This document shows positions 1-8,567 of a stretch of 64,000 nucleotides of DNA, in pieces. Source of the DNA: Halobacillus sp. Marseille-P3879 (GTDB lineage: Bacteria > Bacillota > Bacilli > Bacillales > Halobacillaceae); contig NZ_OESS01000003.1 in NCBI RefSeq assembly GCF_900240285.1, forward strand, positions 62,001 through 126,000. Reading direction: 5' to 3'. The position numbers and the translations under genes were made by a program. Numbering within the stretch: the first letter of the stretch is position 1; every line of letters begins with the position of its first letter. The notes beneath the pieces are model-generated. The model had not been told where the DNA came from and made no database searches. It saw nothing but the letters and a program-made list of their open reading frames with translations.

Positions 1-1
1 C

Positions 2-817
2 TGCATCTTCCTTATTATAAAAATGTATGCAGAAGAAAGTGTAGCGACAGTCAATGGAGAAGAGATTGAGAAGGAAGACCTGTATGATTTGCTTGTCAGT
101 CAATATGGAGATGAGGCACTGGATTCTTTAATTACAAGCAAAATTGTACAATTAGAAGCAGAGAAAAACGATATTGACGTGAGTCAAGAGGATATTGATG
201 AGGAGATGGCTATCTATTACGATCAGTATGGCGGTGAAGAAGCTTTTCAAAGTACCTTGGAAGAAAGCGGTGTGACTATTGCTGATTTCAAAGAAGACTT
301 GGAAGAATATTTGGCTATGAATCAACTACTTAAAGATAGAATTTCTGTTACGGATGAGGAAAAGGAAGCGTATTTCGAGGAGAATAAAGAGAGTTTCAAC
401 CAACCAGAACAAGTGACTGCAAGACATATTTTAACTGAAACAAAAGAAGAGGCTCAAACGGTTCTTGATAAGCTGGAAGAAGGAGAAGACTTTGCTGATC
501 TCGCGGCAGAATATTCGACGGATGACACCACGAGTGAATCTGGAGGTGACCTCGGTACCTTCGGCGAAGGAGAAATGGTGGAAGCTTTTGATAAGGCTGC
601 CTTTTCCATGGAAGCTGGGGAAGTGAGTGATCCGGTAGAAACGGAATACGGCTTTCATATCATCGAAGTGACTGATCGTACGGATGCGAAAGAAGCTGTC
701 TATGAAGATGTGGAAGAGGAAGTAACAGATGCACTGTACGATTCCAAGCTAAATGAAGAATACAGTGTTTGGCTCGAAGAAAAAATGACAGAGTATGAAA
801 TTAACAATAACCTATAA
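2..817 (+). CDS. prsA: PrsA-like peptidyl-prolyl cis-trans isomerase foldase (5' partial)
   Basis: Parvulin-type foldase expected to act on the outer face of the membrane, helping secreted proteins fold. The frame is open to the left edge; the residues before the first ATG (CIFLIIK) look like the end of a signal peptide or membrane anchor, so the gene starts outside the window. Next come an acidic SurA-like N-terminal region (about residues 8-120 from the first Met) and a rotamase domain with TARHIL, a GGDLG turn and the end motif TEYGFHIIEV. The strong acidity fits a halophile. A terminator follows 14 bases after the stop. The family call is secure; the true start cannot be seen. Confidence 0.9.
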   Translation, partial: CIFLIIKMYAEESVATVNGEEIEKEDLYDLLVSQYGDEALDSLITSKIVQLEAEKNDIDVSQEDIDEEMAIYYDQYGGEEAFQSTLEESGVTIADFKEDLEEYLAMNQLLKDRISVTDEEKEAYFEENKESFNQPEQVTARHILTETKEEAQTVLDKLEEGEDFADLAAEYSTDDTTSESGGDLGTFGEGEMVEAFDKAAFSMEAGEVSDPVETEYGFHIIEVTDRTDAKEAVYEDVEEEVTDALYDSKLNEEYSVWLEEKMTEYEINNNL

Positions 818-831
818 GATAAGTGGAGAAA

Positions 832-863
832 AAAGATCAGTCGAAAAAACGACTGGTCTTTTT
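832..863 (+). terminator. Rho-independent terminator of the prsA-like gene
   Basis: A 12-base stem (AAAGATCAGTCG against CGACTGGTCTTT) with an A6 loop and a T-rich tail lies just after the foldase stop. Confidence 0.85.
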
Positions 864-1212
864 GTATAGTGGTGAATCGCCGATTATTGATTTATAGATC
901 GAGCACTTACTTAAAAGCGAAAAAAGTAATGAGAGTACACGTTCAGTACCTGCATGAGACGAAATAATGGTTGGTGCACAAAAGAAAAGGACACTAGTTT
1001 CCCAAATGTCTCACATGAATACAATGATGAGATTGGTCAAAAGACGCTTATGAAGGCTGCCTGCCAGAAACTTTTTCGGTTATAAATTATAACGAAAAAC
1101 AGACCATAATAATCCCGAGGAAACAGGATACCTCGCAATATGAGTTTCAAGAGCGCGCTCGGGTGTTTGTCCGCAGAAAGAGAATGGTCTGGTGCTCCTG
1201 AAGACAAGAAAA
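864..1212. other. Gene-free stretch
   Basis: About 350 bases lie between the prsA terminator and the end of the opposing cotH-like gene. I see no open frame with a ribosome site and no recognisable relic. It ends in an imperfect hairpin (AGCTTGTAGAAA, 1214-1225, against TTTCTCTACAAGCT, 1234-1247). Confidence 0.5.
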
Positions 1213-1248
1213 AAGCTTGTAGAAAACACAGGGTTTCTCTACAAGCTG

Positions 1249-1277
1249 AAAAGACTGCCGAGCTATCGGCAGTCTTT
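1249..1277 (-). terminator. Terminator of the VTC-DUF4956-CotH operon
   Basis: GACTGCCGA pairs with TCGGCAGTC around a 4-base loop. Read on the minus strand it is followed by TTTT and lies directly after the cotH-like stop codon. Confidence 0.75.
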
Positions 1278-1278
1278 G

Positions 1279-2817
1279 TTAAGCACGATATCTTTTGAAA
1301 AGGTTGATAAACACGGTTGTTCCAAGCAATAAGATGACTAGCACGGAAACGGAAATCAGGTTTCTTTTTTGGGAAGCTGTGTCAGCAGTTGAACTGCCTT
1401 CCATCCCGCGCATACCTTGTGGTCTTTCTCCGCCCATGCCTTCAGGCCCCCTCCCATCTGGCATGGCGGGTATTTCACCGTCCTGCATTCCTTCTGGCAT
1501 TTGACCTTCTTCCATTCCCTCTGGTCTATCACCATTTCCTTGTCCGCCCATCCCTGGCATGCCGCCACTGTTTTCACTCATTCCTTCTCCATCGTCATAG
1601 CTAGGAATATCTCCATCCAGTTGCTGTTGAACGTTCTCTATCCTTTGTTCAAGGAAGCTGGTGATTGCTGGATACCCGTCAACAGCTCCGCTGCCTGTAT
1701 TAGCCTGGAATTCGTCATACGTATAAAAAGCAGTAGGGTCCTCCTTTACAGAATCACTGATTAAATCTTTCACTTCACTTACTCGTTGTTCAATATTATC
1801 GAGTTTATTTAATGTTTGTTGAATGTACGTGTGATAGGTTTCTTTATACTGGTCATCTGATAGCACGTAATCCGTCAAAGGGTGTTGTTCTACAGAACCT
1901 ATCGTAGGTTCGTCGATAAGCATGGTGATTTGTTCTTCATCCCCCATTCCCCCTATGGACATGTTGTGGTCCCATGGAAGGAAAGTGAATATACCGTCTT
2001 GTTCATATAAGTAATAGTTGTGGCTTAAATTCCCCTGGTAGCTGTCCATATTTGCCATAACAGTACTGACCGCTAGATAGCGCAAATATGAATCAACATC
2101 GAAATAGTCTTCTACATTCTTTCCTTCATCGAGAGCTTCAATGAAATCAAGCAGGTCGGTATTTGTCTCCAGACCAATTTTTTGTTCGAGGTTCGTGCCT
2201 TCAATGCCCATGCCCTCTTCCCAAGAGAGGCCGGCTCCTATATTTGCTTTAAAGAGGTTGCCTGTGGAATTTCCGAAATGGCGCTCCAGGTAAGGTTCTT
2301 CAATGTTTTCAACACTCAAATACAATCCGTAAGATTTCCCGTTCACGGATACATGAACAAAGGAATACTCTGGTGTTTCAATTCCCATTTCTTCCATGAT
2401 TTCATAGGTCAAGTACTCTCGCATATAGGAAGGATCGGCAAAGTTATTGTTCAAGTTAATTTTTGTGAATCCTTCTAAGTTCTGCTCTATATACTCATTG
2501 AATTTTAACTTGAAGCTGTAACGTTCGGAATCCGAGTTTGCTACAGAGTTTAGAGAAGAATTCCCCTTAAATCGTACTCCTGTGTAAGGAACGTCAATTC
2601 CGTTATAAGTGACAGCAGCTTCCTTGTATTCTTCCTCTAAAGGATTTTCCAGCATATCTTCAAAATCAGATTCTTCGATTTCAATATTTACTTCACTGAT
2701 CTCTTCTTTGTTGAAGATGGACGTTTCCTCTGCGCTTATTGTTAGTGTATTGGTGAGCAGTATAAGGATTACCATAGCACTTGCAGTAAGGCTTTTTTTC
2801 CACATTGGTAATTTCAT
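1279..2817 (-). CDS. CotH-family kinase-like protein, exported and membrane anchored
   Basis: CotH-family proteins are atypical protein kinases; Bacillus CotH acts in spore coat assembly, while copies beside VTC/DUF4956 genes have unclear roles. Visible: an N-terminal signal sequence (MWKKSL then a hydrophobic run), VRFKGNSS, the family segment GLYLSVENI, and FLPWDHNMS holding the presumed catalytic Asp. A Gly/Met/Pro/Glu-rich low-complexity stretch follows, then a C-terminal membrane helix with basic end. The long open frame begins at GTG 2865 inside a hairpin, so I reject that start. ATG 2817 or ATG 2805 are the real options; GAAAGGTGAT spaces better for 2805. Third gene of the operon. Confidence 0.85.
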   Translation of the reverse strand: MKLPMWKKSLTASAMVILILLTNTLTISAEETSIFNKEEISEVNIEIEESDFEDMLENPLEEEYKEAAVTYNGIDVPYTGVRFKGNSSLNSVANSDSERYSFKLKFNEYIEQNLEGFTKINLNNNFADPSYMREYLTYEIMEEMGIETPEYSFVHVSVNGKSYGLYLSVENIEEPYLERHFGNSTGNLFKANIGAGLSWEEGMGIEGTNLEQKIGLETNTDLLDFIEALDEGKNVEDYFDVDSYLRYLAVSTVMANMDSYQGNLSHNYYLYEQDGIFTFLPWDHNMSIGGMGDEEQITMLIDEPTIGSVEQHPLTDYVLSDDQYKETYHTYIQQTLNKLDNIEQRVSEVKDLISDSVKEDPTAFYTYDEFQANTGSGAVDGYPAITSFLEQRIENVQQQLDGDIPSYDDGEGMSENSGGMPGMGGQGNGDRPEGMEEGQMPEGMQDGEIPAMPDGRGPEGMGGERPQGMRGMEGSSTADTASQKRNLISVSVLVILLLGTTVFINLFKRYRA

Positions 2818-2833
2818 CACCTTTCTATAAACC

Positions 2834-2871
2834 AAAAGGGTGCTCTCCCCATATGGGTGACACACCCTTTT
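2834..2871 (-). terminator. Hairpin between DUF4956 and CotH genes (terminator or attenuator)
   Basis: AAAAGGGTG pairs with CACCCTTTT around a 20-base loop that contains CCCATATGGG. On the minus strand the second arm ends in TTTT. Lying between two co-directional genes, it may lower cotH expression relative to the upstream genes. Confidence 0.55.
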
Positions 2872-2876
2872 TCTTA

Positions 2877-3575
2877 TTATTGGACATAATCTCCGTTATA
2901 ACTTAGTAAGACTGCATTCTCTACTCCTTGTACATTCGTTATGCTGTTGACGAAGCCAGCTTCTTTCTCCTTCAAGCGGACTTCGAATGTGATTTCTGTC
3001 TCCGAGTCTGTGACGGATTTTTGTTTTATGTCGTAACGTTTGACGGCTTTTTTCATTTGGTCAAAGATGCTTTGTTCAGTATCGTCTCCTGTGAAGTTGA
3101 CGATAAATAAGTAAGGAGTCTCTGATTTCGACTTTTTCATAAAAACAAATAGGACAATACCGATAAGAATTGAGCCTAAGATAGCTAATGAATAGAAGCC
3201 TGCTCCAATGACGATTCCACTGGCGAGAGCCCAAAATAGGAAGACTAGATCTGTCGGGTCTTTGATTGGGGTTCGAAAACGGACTATGGAGAGAGCTCCG
3301 ACCATCCCAAGCGACAAGACAAGATTGGATCCTATCGCCATGATGACAAGCGAAGTAATCATAGAGAGCCCGACGAGTGTGATGTTAAAGTTTTTTGAGT
3401 ACAGAACCCCGCTGAAAATCCGCTTATACAAAGTGTAGATAAACAGTCCTACTAAGAAAGAGAGAAGCATAGTAATTCCTATTTGCAGAAGCGAAATATC
3501 TGTATTGAAGTTGGATAATACTTCTGTATTTAAGAGATCTGAGAAAGATGTTTCATTATTATTGTTATTTTCCAT
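2877..3575 (-). CDS. DUF4956 domain membrane protein
   Basis: Membrane protein of the DUF4956 family, with no established biochemical role. About four hydrophobic segments (roughly residues 30-55, 65-85, 88-105 and 115-145) frame the conserved loop VRFRTPIKDPTDL, followed by a soluble C-terminal domain of about 85 residues. The start at 3575 has GGGAGG seven bases upstream and shares its A with the stop of the preceding VTC gene (TAATG), so translation is probably coupled. DUF4956 genes commonly neighbour VTC polyphosphate polymerase and CotH genes, as here; a joint cell-surface or phosphate-polymer function is inference. Confidence 0.88.
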   Translation of the reverse strand: MENNNNNETSFSDLLNTEVLSNFNTDISLLQIGITMLLSFLVGLFIYTLYKRIFSGVLYSKNFNITLVGLSMITSLVIMAIGSNLVLSLGMVGALSIVRFRTPIKDPTDLVFLFWALASGIVIGAGFYSLAILGSILIGIVLFVFMKKSKSETPYLFIVNFTGDDTEQSIFDQMKKAVKRYDIKQKSVTDSETEITFEVRLKEKEAGFVNSITNVQGVENAVLLSYNGDYVQ

Positions 3576-4288
3576 TATTGATCCTCCCAAGCATTTGATT
3601 TAGTGAATTTGCGACAAATCGTGTACTTCGAAGCAGCCTGCCGCTGAAGTCCGTTTAGTTGAAGGGCATCCCGAACATAATTGGGAATATACTCATCAAA
3701 TTTCACTTCCATAATATAAACTGGTTCATCTAGAGCTTTCACTGGAAGTAAATCAGGATCAAAGGGATTAATTTTATTAAGGCCGGTGCGCAAGTCCTTG
3801 TCAAAGGTAATGCGGGCATTGCCTTCTTTTGCAACAAAGGCTTCCCTTATATAATCCACTATAACTTTCGGTCTTAATAGGCGGTTCTTCATTTCATGAC
3901 GCACTTCCTTAAGAAGAGGAGAGGACGTACCATTTAGAACGGAGAATTCGTTATCTATGAGACGTTCCAGTGTATCCCTGGAGATAGCTGCTCTTTCCTT
4001 GGCGATGAAGGTATTCCGTTTAATCTTCTTCTCGAAGTGGATGACTGAATCACTCCTGTTATAGAGCCGAACTCGATATTTGTGCCGGTTTTCAATGCCG
4101 GCTTGCTTTTCTTGTAAAGCTTTATTCTCTATATCGTCAAAATAGACGCTTCGAATATGATATTCTCCTTTGTGATCAGCGTGGGTATCTTGCTTAAGAA
4201 AATGTTTCAGCCGGTGCCGGATCAAGTAGTATTGATGATAATTGACATAGTATTTCATCTCATGACGGAACTTTAATTTCTTGACCAT
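3575..4288 (-). CDS. VTC-domain protein (polyphosphate polymerase family)
   Basis: The VTC domain is a triphosphate-tunnel fold that in yeast Vtc4 makes polyphosphate from ATP. Visible tunnel signatures in order: RHEMKYYV near the start, YFDD, HKYRVRLYN, HFEKKIKR, VIVDYIREAF and YIMEVKFDEY, giving the alternating Arg/Lys/Glu strands expected of the family. The length (237 residues) is normal for bacterial stand-alone VTC proteins. AAAGGAGG lies nine bases before the ATG. First gene of a three-gene operon divergent from the two-component system. Catalysis is inferred from family only. Confidence 0.9.
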   Translation of the reverse strand: MVKKLKFRHEMKYYVNYHQYYLIRHRLKHFLKQDTHADHKGEYHIRSVYFDDIENKALQEKQAGIENRHKYRVRLYNRSDSVIHFEKKIKRNTFIAKERAAISRDTLERLIDNEFSVLNGTSSPLLKEVRHEMKNRLLRPKVIVDYIREAFVAKEGNARITFDKDLRTGLNKINPFDPDLLPVKALDEPVYIMEVKFDEYIPNYVRDALQLNGLQRQAASKYTICRKFTKSNAWEDQ

Positions 4289-4414
4289 GAATCATGACCT
4301 CCTTTCGTTAGTCTTACTTTAAACTCAGAATGTGTCAGGGAGATGGCAGGGGAATAAAAAGCAAGCAGAAGTTAAAAAGCTTCCTAATTATATAAGTTAT
4401 TAAAGGATTCATGT

Positions 4415-4454
4415 TTGACATTCCGTTGACACACGATTGTGTTATTCTGAATCT
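4415..4454 (+). promoter_or_regulatory. Probable promoter of the two-component operon
   Basis: Two TTGACA hexamers (4415-4420 and 4426-4431) lie in the divergent region. The second has GAATCT 17 bases on as a weak -10. The hexamers are clear; the -10 assignment is a guess. Confidence 0.4.
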
Positions 4455-4482
4455 AGATTGAACTGGAGAAGGTGAGCAGAAA

Positions 4483-5157
4483 GTGGAGAGAATAATGATC
4501 GTCGAAGATGAAATGCCGATCAGCAAAGTATTGAAGGCTTACTTGAAAAAAGCGAACTATGAAACCGTGCAAGTATTCAGGGGAGATGAAGTTCTTAGAA
4601 GATTTGAGGAAGAATCCCCTTCTTTAATTATATTGGATGTCATGCTTCCTGGCATAAATGGGTGGGATGTCCTGAGGAAAATACGGGAGAAGAGCGACTG
4701 TCCTGTCATCATGCTTACGGCGCTGAGTGAGGTGGATGACCGTCTGAGCGGACTCAATCAGGGGGCGGATGATTACATTGCTAAACCTTTTGTAGGGGAT
4801 GAGGTAGTTGCCCGAACCAAAGCTGTTCTTCGACGGGTGGGAAAACAAACTTTGCCGGTTAAAAGCTTCGGAAAATTAGAGGTGGACCTTATTGGTCACA
4901 GGGTAAAATTAGGCGAGGAAGAGATCACTTTGACCCCACGTGATTTAACGTTATTGACATTTTTTGCAGAGCATCCTAATCAGACGTTTACGAGAGAACA
5001 GTTGATTGAAAAGGTATGGGGATGGGAGTACGAAGGCAGTGACCGCGCTGTCGATGTGAGCATCAAACGTATCCGAAATGCGCTTAGAGGCTGGCCGGTC
5101 TCTGAAGGGGAAATACGAACGCTTCGCGGGTTAGGATACCAGCTCAGTGTTTACTGA
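4483..5157 (+). CDS. OmpR/PhoB-family response regulator
   Basis: DNA-binding response regulator. The receiver domain spans about residues 1-115, with acidic VEDE near the start, phospho-acceptor Asp in LDVMLPG (about residue 52), a Thr in MLTAL and Lys in IAKPF. A winged helix follows (about 125-224) with the typical VWGWEYEGSDRAVDVSIKRIR and LRGLGYQL. The GTG start is chosen because GAAGGTG sits at good spacing; an ATG four codons later is possible. The stop overlaps the kinase start by 11 bases. Divergent from the VTC operon, which it may regulate (inference). Confidence 0.95.
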   Translation: MERIMIVEDEMPISKVLKAYLKKANYETVQVFRGDEVLRRFEEESPSLIILDVMLPGINGWDVLRKIREKSDCPVIMLTALSEVDDRLSGLNQGADDYIAKPFVGDEVVARTKAVLRRVGKQTLPVKSFGKLEVDLIGHRVKLGEEEITLTPRDLTLLTFFAEHPNQTFTREQLIEKVWGWEYEGSDRAVDVSIKRIRNALRGWPVSEGEIRTLRGLGYQLSVY

Positions 5158-6553
5158 TAAGAAAATTCCTTTGCAGCGGTATTGGACGACAAGATATGTT
5201 TGGACATTGGTGGTAGGACTCCTGGTAATCGGCCTTATTTCGGCTATCTGGATCCGGTACCAAACGTTAGAAAATCGTTTGAGCATGATGGAATTTGTAG
5301 CCGAACAGACGGCGGGACGTTTGGTGAATGAGGGTAGGGTTATGCCACAAGAAGAGGAAGATATTTTTGTGCAGGGCCGGGAAGATTTCATGAACATGAA
5401 TAGTCGGCCGCAATTATATATTTTGAATCAAGAAGGGGATGTAGTGTTCCAGGACCGGCCGAATGGCCAAAATATGCCTGAAATGTTCACTTCCTCCTTA
5501 CTGGATGAGGAGGGAAGTGTACAAGAAGTATCCTCATCATCGGAGACCTTTTACATTGTGAAAAAACCGATTGAAATTAACTCCGCGATGGTAGGGTGGG
5601 TCCTTCTCACCGAATCCGAAAAAAATTTAACGACGGTCGATCAAGAATACTGGCAGCTATTGTTCATACTTGTCTGTCTGGCTCTGCTAGGCTGGCTGGC
5701 TATTTATTTCTTATCCAGGCGGCTTTCGAAGCCAATCAAGGGAGTAGCTCAAGCGGCTAGAGAATTACAAGCAGGTAATTATGGCTTTCACATCCAGAGT
5801 GAGAACGTGAGAGAAGAAGAAATATATGACCTCATTCATTCCTTTCAAGAAATGTCTTATAAACTAAAACATCTCGAAGAGTTACGGAGTCAATTATTGG
5901 CCGGGGTAACGCATGAGCTCAAAACTCCAGTGACCTCAATTAGTGGAATGCTGCGCGCAGTTAAAGACGGAATCGTGGAAAAGGAAGAAGCAGAAGAATT
6001 TATTGATATTTCCTTAAAAGAAACGGAGAAATTAGAACGGATGGTGCTCGATCTTCTCGCTTTCAATACGTTTGCTGCTAATTCTGTTCCTTTAGCTAAA
6101 GAAGTTCAATCCATCAACCGCACCGTGAAAGATGCTGTGCACCGTTGGGAAGTAGGGCAGGAGAGAGAACAGATTCAATTAGCCTTACATCTCTTGCCGG
6201 AAGATGTAGAGATACGAGTCGATCCTATGCGTTTTCAGCAGATTATGACGAATCTTCTTAATAACGCGGCCTACGCGTTGGGGGGGGAAGGGGAGATTTT
6301 CATCAGACTCCATTCGAAGCAAGAGGAGATCCATATAGATGTAGAAGATACGGGTACAGGAATTAAAGATGAGGAAAAAGCTTTCATATTCGAACGCTTT
6401 TATCGAGGAGAAGACAAAAAGTATAAAACTGGAGGGCTGGGTCTAGGTTTAACATTCAGCAAAATGATTGCACAATCTCTGGGAGGAGATTTGACCTTAT
6501 ATGAAAGCTCTTCAAGAGGAACGATCTTCCGTATTTCGTTATCAAAACAATAA
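5147..6553 (+). CDS. Membrane sensor histidine kinase
   Basis: Partner kinase of the preceding regulator. Membrane helix near residues 17-38, an extracytoplasmic sensor of about 130 residues, a second helix near 172-192, then HAMP (SRRLSKPIKGVAQAARELQ). The phospho-acceptor His256 is in THELKTPVTS, and the HATPase shows NLLNNAAYA, DTGTGI, FERFYRG and GGLGLGL. It starts at GTG inside the end of the regulator gene. The sensed signal is unknown. Confidence 0.95.
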   Translation: MFTDKKIPLQRYWTTRYVWTLVVGLLVIGLISAIWIRYQTLENRLSMMEFVAEQTAGRLVNEGRVMPQEEEDIFVQGREDFMNMNSRPQLYILNQEGDVVFQDRPNGQNMPEMFTSSLLDEEGSVQEVSSSSETFYIVKKPIEINSAMVGWVLLTESEKNLTTVDQEYWQLLFILVCLALLGWLAIYFLSRRLSKPIKGVAQAARELQAGNYGFHIQSENVREEEIYDLIHSFQEMSYKLKHLEELRSQLLAGVTHELKTPVTSISGMLRAVKDGIVEKEEAEEFIDISLKETEKLERMVLDLLAFNTFAANSVPLAKEVQSINRTVKDAVHRWEVGQEREQIQLALHLLPEDVEIRVDPMRFQQIMTNLLNNAAYALGGEGEIFIRLHSKQEEIHIDVEDTGTGIKDEEKAFIFERFYRGEDKKYKTGGLGLGLTFSKMIAQSLGGDLTLYESSSRGTIFRISLSKQ

Positions 6554-6679
6554 ACTAGGTAAATTCAGTAGACTAAATTAAGAATGGGGTGAAACTCTGG
6601 CATAGATTCCTTACAAGATAAACGCGTGGGTTGCATAATGCCAAAAAAGCTTTCGTCCAACAAGTGAGGAGGGGATTTT

Positions 6680-7078
6680 ATGGAAAGGTTACGTCAACGT
6701 TTAGAAGCAGCAGAAAAAGCGGTGGCTTCCTTTGAAAATCTGGCTGCCCTTAAAAACCCCGATGATGTGGAACGAGATGCAGCGATTCAACGGTTTAAAT
6801 ACTCTATCGAGGCCAGTTGGAAAGCGGCTAAGCAATATTTATATGACGTAGAAGGAGTGGATGCCGGCTCTCCAAAAGGCGTCATCCGCAGTTGCAGGGA
6901 AGTCCACTTGTTGGAGGATGAAGAGGCCGTTCTAGCTTTGGAGATGGTAAATGATCGGAATTTGACCGTCCATACCTATAATGAAGAAGTGGCCATTAAA
7001 ATCCACAAAAATTTGACCAAGTATAATAACCTTCTTCATCAATGGGTTGAGCGGATGAATGGGAAAATGATGGAATAG
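6680..7078 (+). CDS. HI0074-family (HepT-like) nucleotidyltransferase substrate-binding protein
   Basis: Small all-helical protein of the HI0074/HepT type. Such proteins normally pair with a minimal nucleotidyltransferase (MntA/HI0073), often as toxin-antitoxin pairs. Visible: an N-terminal coiled helix, the core KYSIEASWKAAKQYL, and MVNDRNLTVHTYNEE, matching the family's R-x4-6-H-x-Y region. GGAGGGG lies at good spacing before the ATG. No intact nucleotidyltransferase gene lies on either side, so this copy looks orphaned. Family call good; function uncertain. Confidence 0.8.
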   Translation: MERLRQRLEAAEKAVASFENLAALKNPDDVERDAAIQRFKYSIEASWKAAKQYLYDVEGVDAGSPKGVIRSCREVHLLEDEEAVLALEMVNDRNLTVHTYNEEVAIKIHKNLTKYNNLLHQWVERMNGKMME

Positions 7079-8090
7079 CCAATAAAAGATAAAACCCCAG
7101 ACGTTAGCAATTGCTCCTAGTTTGAGAACCCAACATTTAAAAAAATTTAGCCCAAACGGTTGAAGACCCATTTGTTTTAGTCTGATATTTAGGTGTTTTG
7201 GTGACTGGGTATTGACTGGATACTGTTGATAAAGCAATAAAACTTATTGTGGTTAATATTTATTTGCTAACGGAAACCTTGTGATAATAGGGTTCTGTGT
7301 AGCTTATTATTATCCTATTAATTAGCCGAGTGAATGGGCGGCATGATGGACCCCTCCCTCGGTAGGCAACCATTGTATAAGCAAATATATAACTTGTAAG
7401 TCTTAAGGGTGAAAAAACAATCCTGTAATCAATAGTTCAAACCTGAGCTAAGAGTGCAGGGAACGTAAAAATTCACATCATAAGGGGTTGTAATGACATC
7501 ATGACACTAGTTTTGTTAGGAGTGAAAAGTCGTATGCTAATTATTGCAGGTAAGCAGCCAGAATTAAAAAAGCACACCATGTTAAAAGATAAAAACAAAA
7601 TAACATGATCAACCTTGTAGCTGTTCAACCCACATTAGAATAAAAACAGTGTAAAAAAGAGCTCATGTATGTACAGAATACTACGGATTTATATAAGGCT
7701 GACTACTTCGGATACGCTCCGAACGTTCCTACGTCGCTTTCCTCGGTTTTAACGAGTCGAGAATCATAACCAAATACAATGATCAACCAAAAACCAGGCT
7801 ATGTCTGCTTTTTTTGTGGTGATTTTTCCTTTAGGTGGAGGCCCGTTGTTTGAGTTGCAAAGGAAAAAAGGCAACTTTATCATCGAAAGGCTAAAGAAAG
7901 GGTAAGTTCTTGTCGTTAGAGAACCGAGGTTGATCATCTATTTTACTTAACTGAAAATGACAGTTTAAAATAGTTGTCTTATTTTAAGAAAAATTTGTAA
8001 GACACACTTTATTATTTAGAAAATTCGTGATAATTTGAATAATGAAAACGGATTCAAAACTAAGTTTACTATAATAAACCAAAGAGGGAT
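7079..8090. other. Gene-poor stretch with 5' half of a dispersed element
   Basis: About 1 kb with no convincing gene. It holds copy A of the dispersed element (7202-7348) and a small hairpin (TTCGGA, TCCGAA) near 7709-7725. A segment near 7802-7832 resembles the tail of the terminator at 16397-16434 (TGTCTGCTTTTTT and GGTGATTTTTC), suggesting that both are debris of one mobile or repeated unit. Confidence 0.45.
7202..7348 (+). repeat. Dispersed element, copy A (5' part only)
   Basis: TGACTGG repeats with an 11-base period (7202-7210, 7213-7221); 132 bases after the first repeat comes ATGGGCGGCATGATG (7334-7348). Similarity to the other copies stops just after this box, and no 3' terminator hairpin follows. 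Confidence 0.7.
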
Positions 8091-8567
8091 ATTAACAACG
8101 AAAAGAAGTTCAGAGTAATTTACATCCTATTAGTGATGATATATTCATTAAATCTTTGTATGACATATGGAATTATTGTGGTACAAAATTTCAATACAGA
8201 TAATATTAATTCGGGAGATTTTGAGAACTTATTCTTAAGTACCATTTTTCACACACTTCTATTAATACCTAGCGTGAAGGCATTAAAAAAACTAACACAT
8301 AAAGAGATAAAAGTGAAAATCAAACTTATAAATGGAGGAGAAATTGACAATGCATACTTTCTTCACCCTACTTATGGAAAGAGGATCCTTTTAGGTGATA
8401 ACCCAGATCAAAATTTATGCAAGGAGACTGTTGCAATACCTATTAGTAATATAGAATATTTTCATTTCAGCATTAAGGACAAAACAAATAAACTTAGCAA
8501 AGTGAAACAATGCAAGCAAGTAATTTCTGAAAATCAAGTAGTCAAAGTGAAAAAATTAAAATCATAG
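8091..8567 (+). CDS. Hypothetical small membrane protein, start uncertain
   Basis: Not recognised. Two hydrophobic helices (one from about KFRVIYILLVMIYSLNL, one around LSTIFHTLLLIPSV) precede a soluble C-terminal part of about 85 residues with KVKIKLINGGEIDNAYFL. The first usable start codon is GTG 8133 (ATG 8136), but it lies inside the first helix without a ribosome site. The frame continues upstream to an ATT codon at 8091 giving INNEKKF, with AGAGGG just before it. Either an ATT start or a damaged start codon is possible. No operon partner. Confidence 0.4.
   Translation: MNNEKKFRVIYILLVMIYSLNLCMTYGIIVVQNFNTDNINSGDFENLFLSTIFHTLLLIPSVKALKKLTHKEIKVKIKLINGGEIDNAYFLHPTYGKRILLGDNPDQNLCKETVAIPISNIEYFHFSIKDKTNKLSKVKQCKQVISENQVVKVKKLKS

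Noticed and set aside
1279-2865. CotH start at GTG 2865
   Set aside because: That start lies inside a terminator-like hairpin and precedes the signal peptide by 16-20 residues without a ribosome site.
4426-4448. TTGACA with TATTCT as a promoter
   Set aside because: The spacer is only 11 bases, too short for sigma-A.
6600-6740. Possible C-terminal end of a nucleotidyltransferase (FVQQVRRGFYGKV) before the HepT-like gene
   Set aside because: The match is too short and no upstream nucleotidyltransferase motif (GSxARG) is seen.
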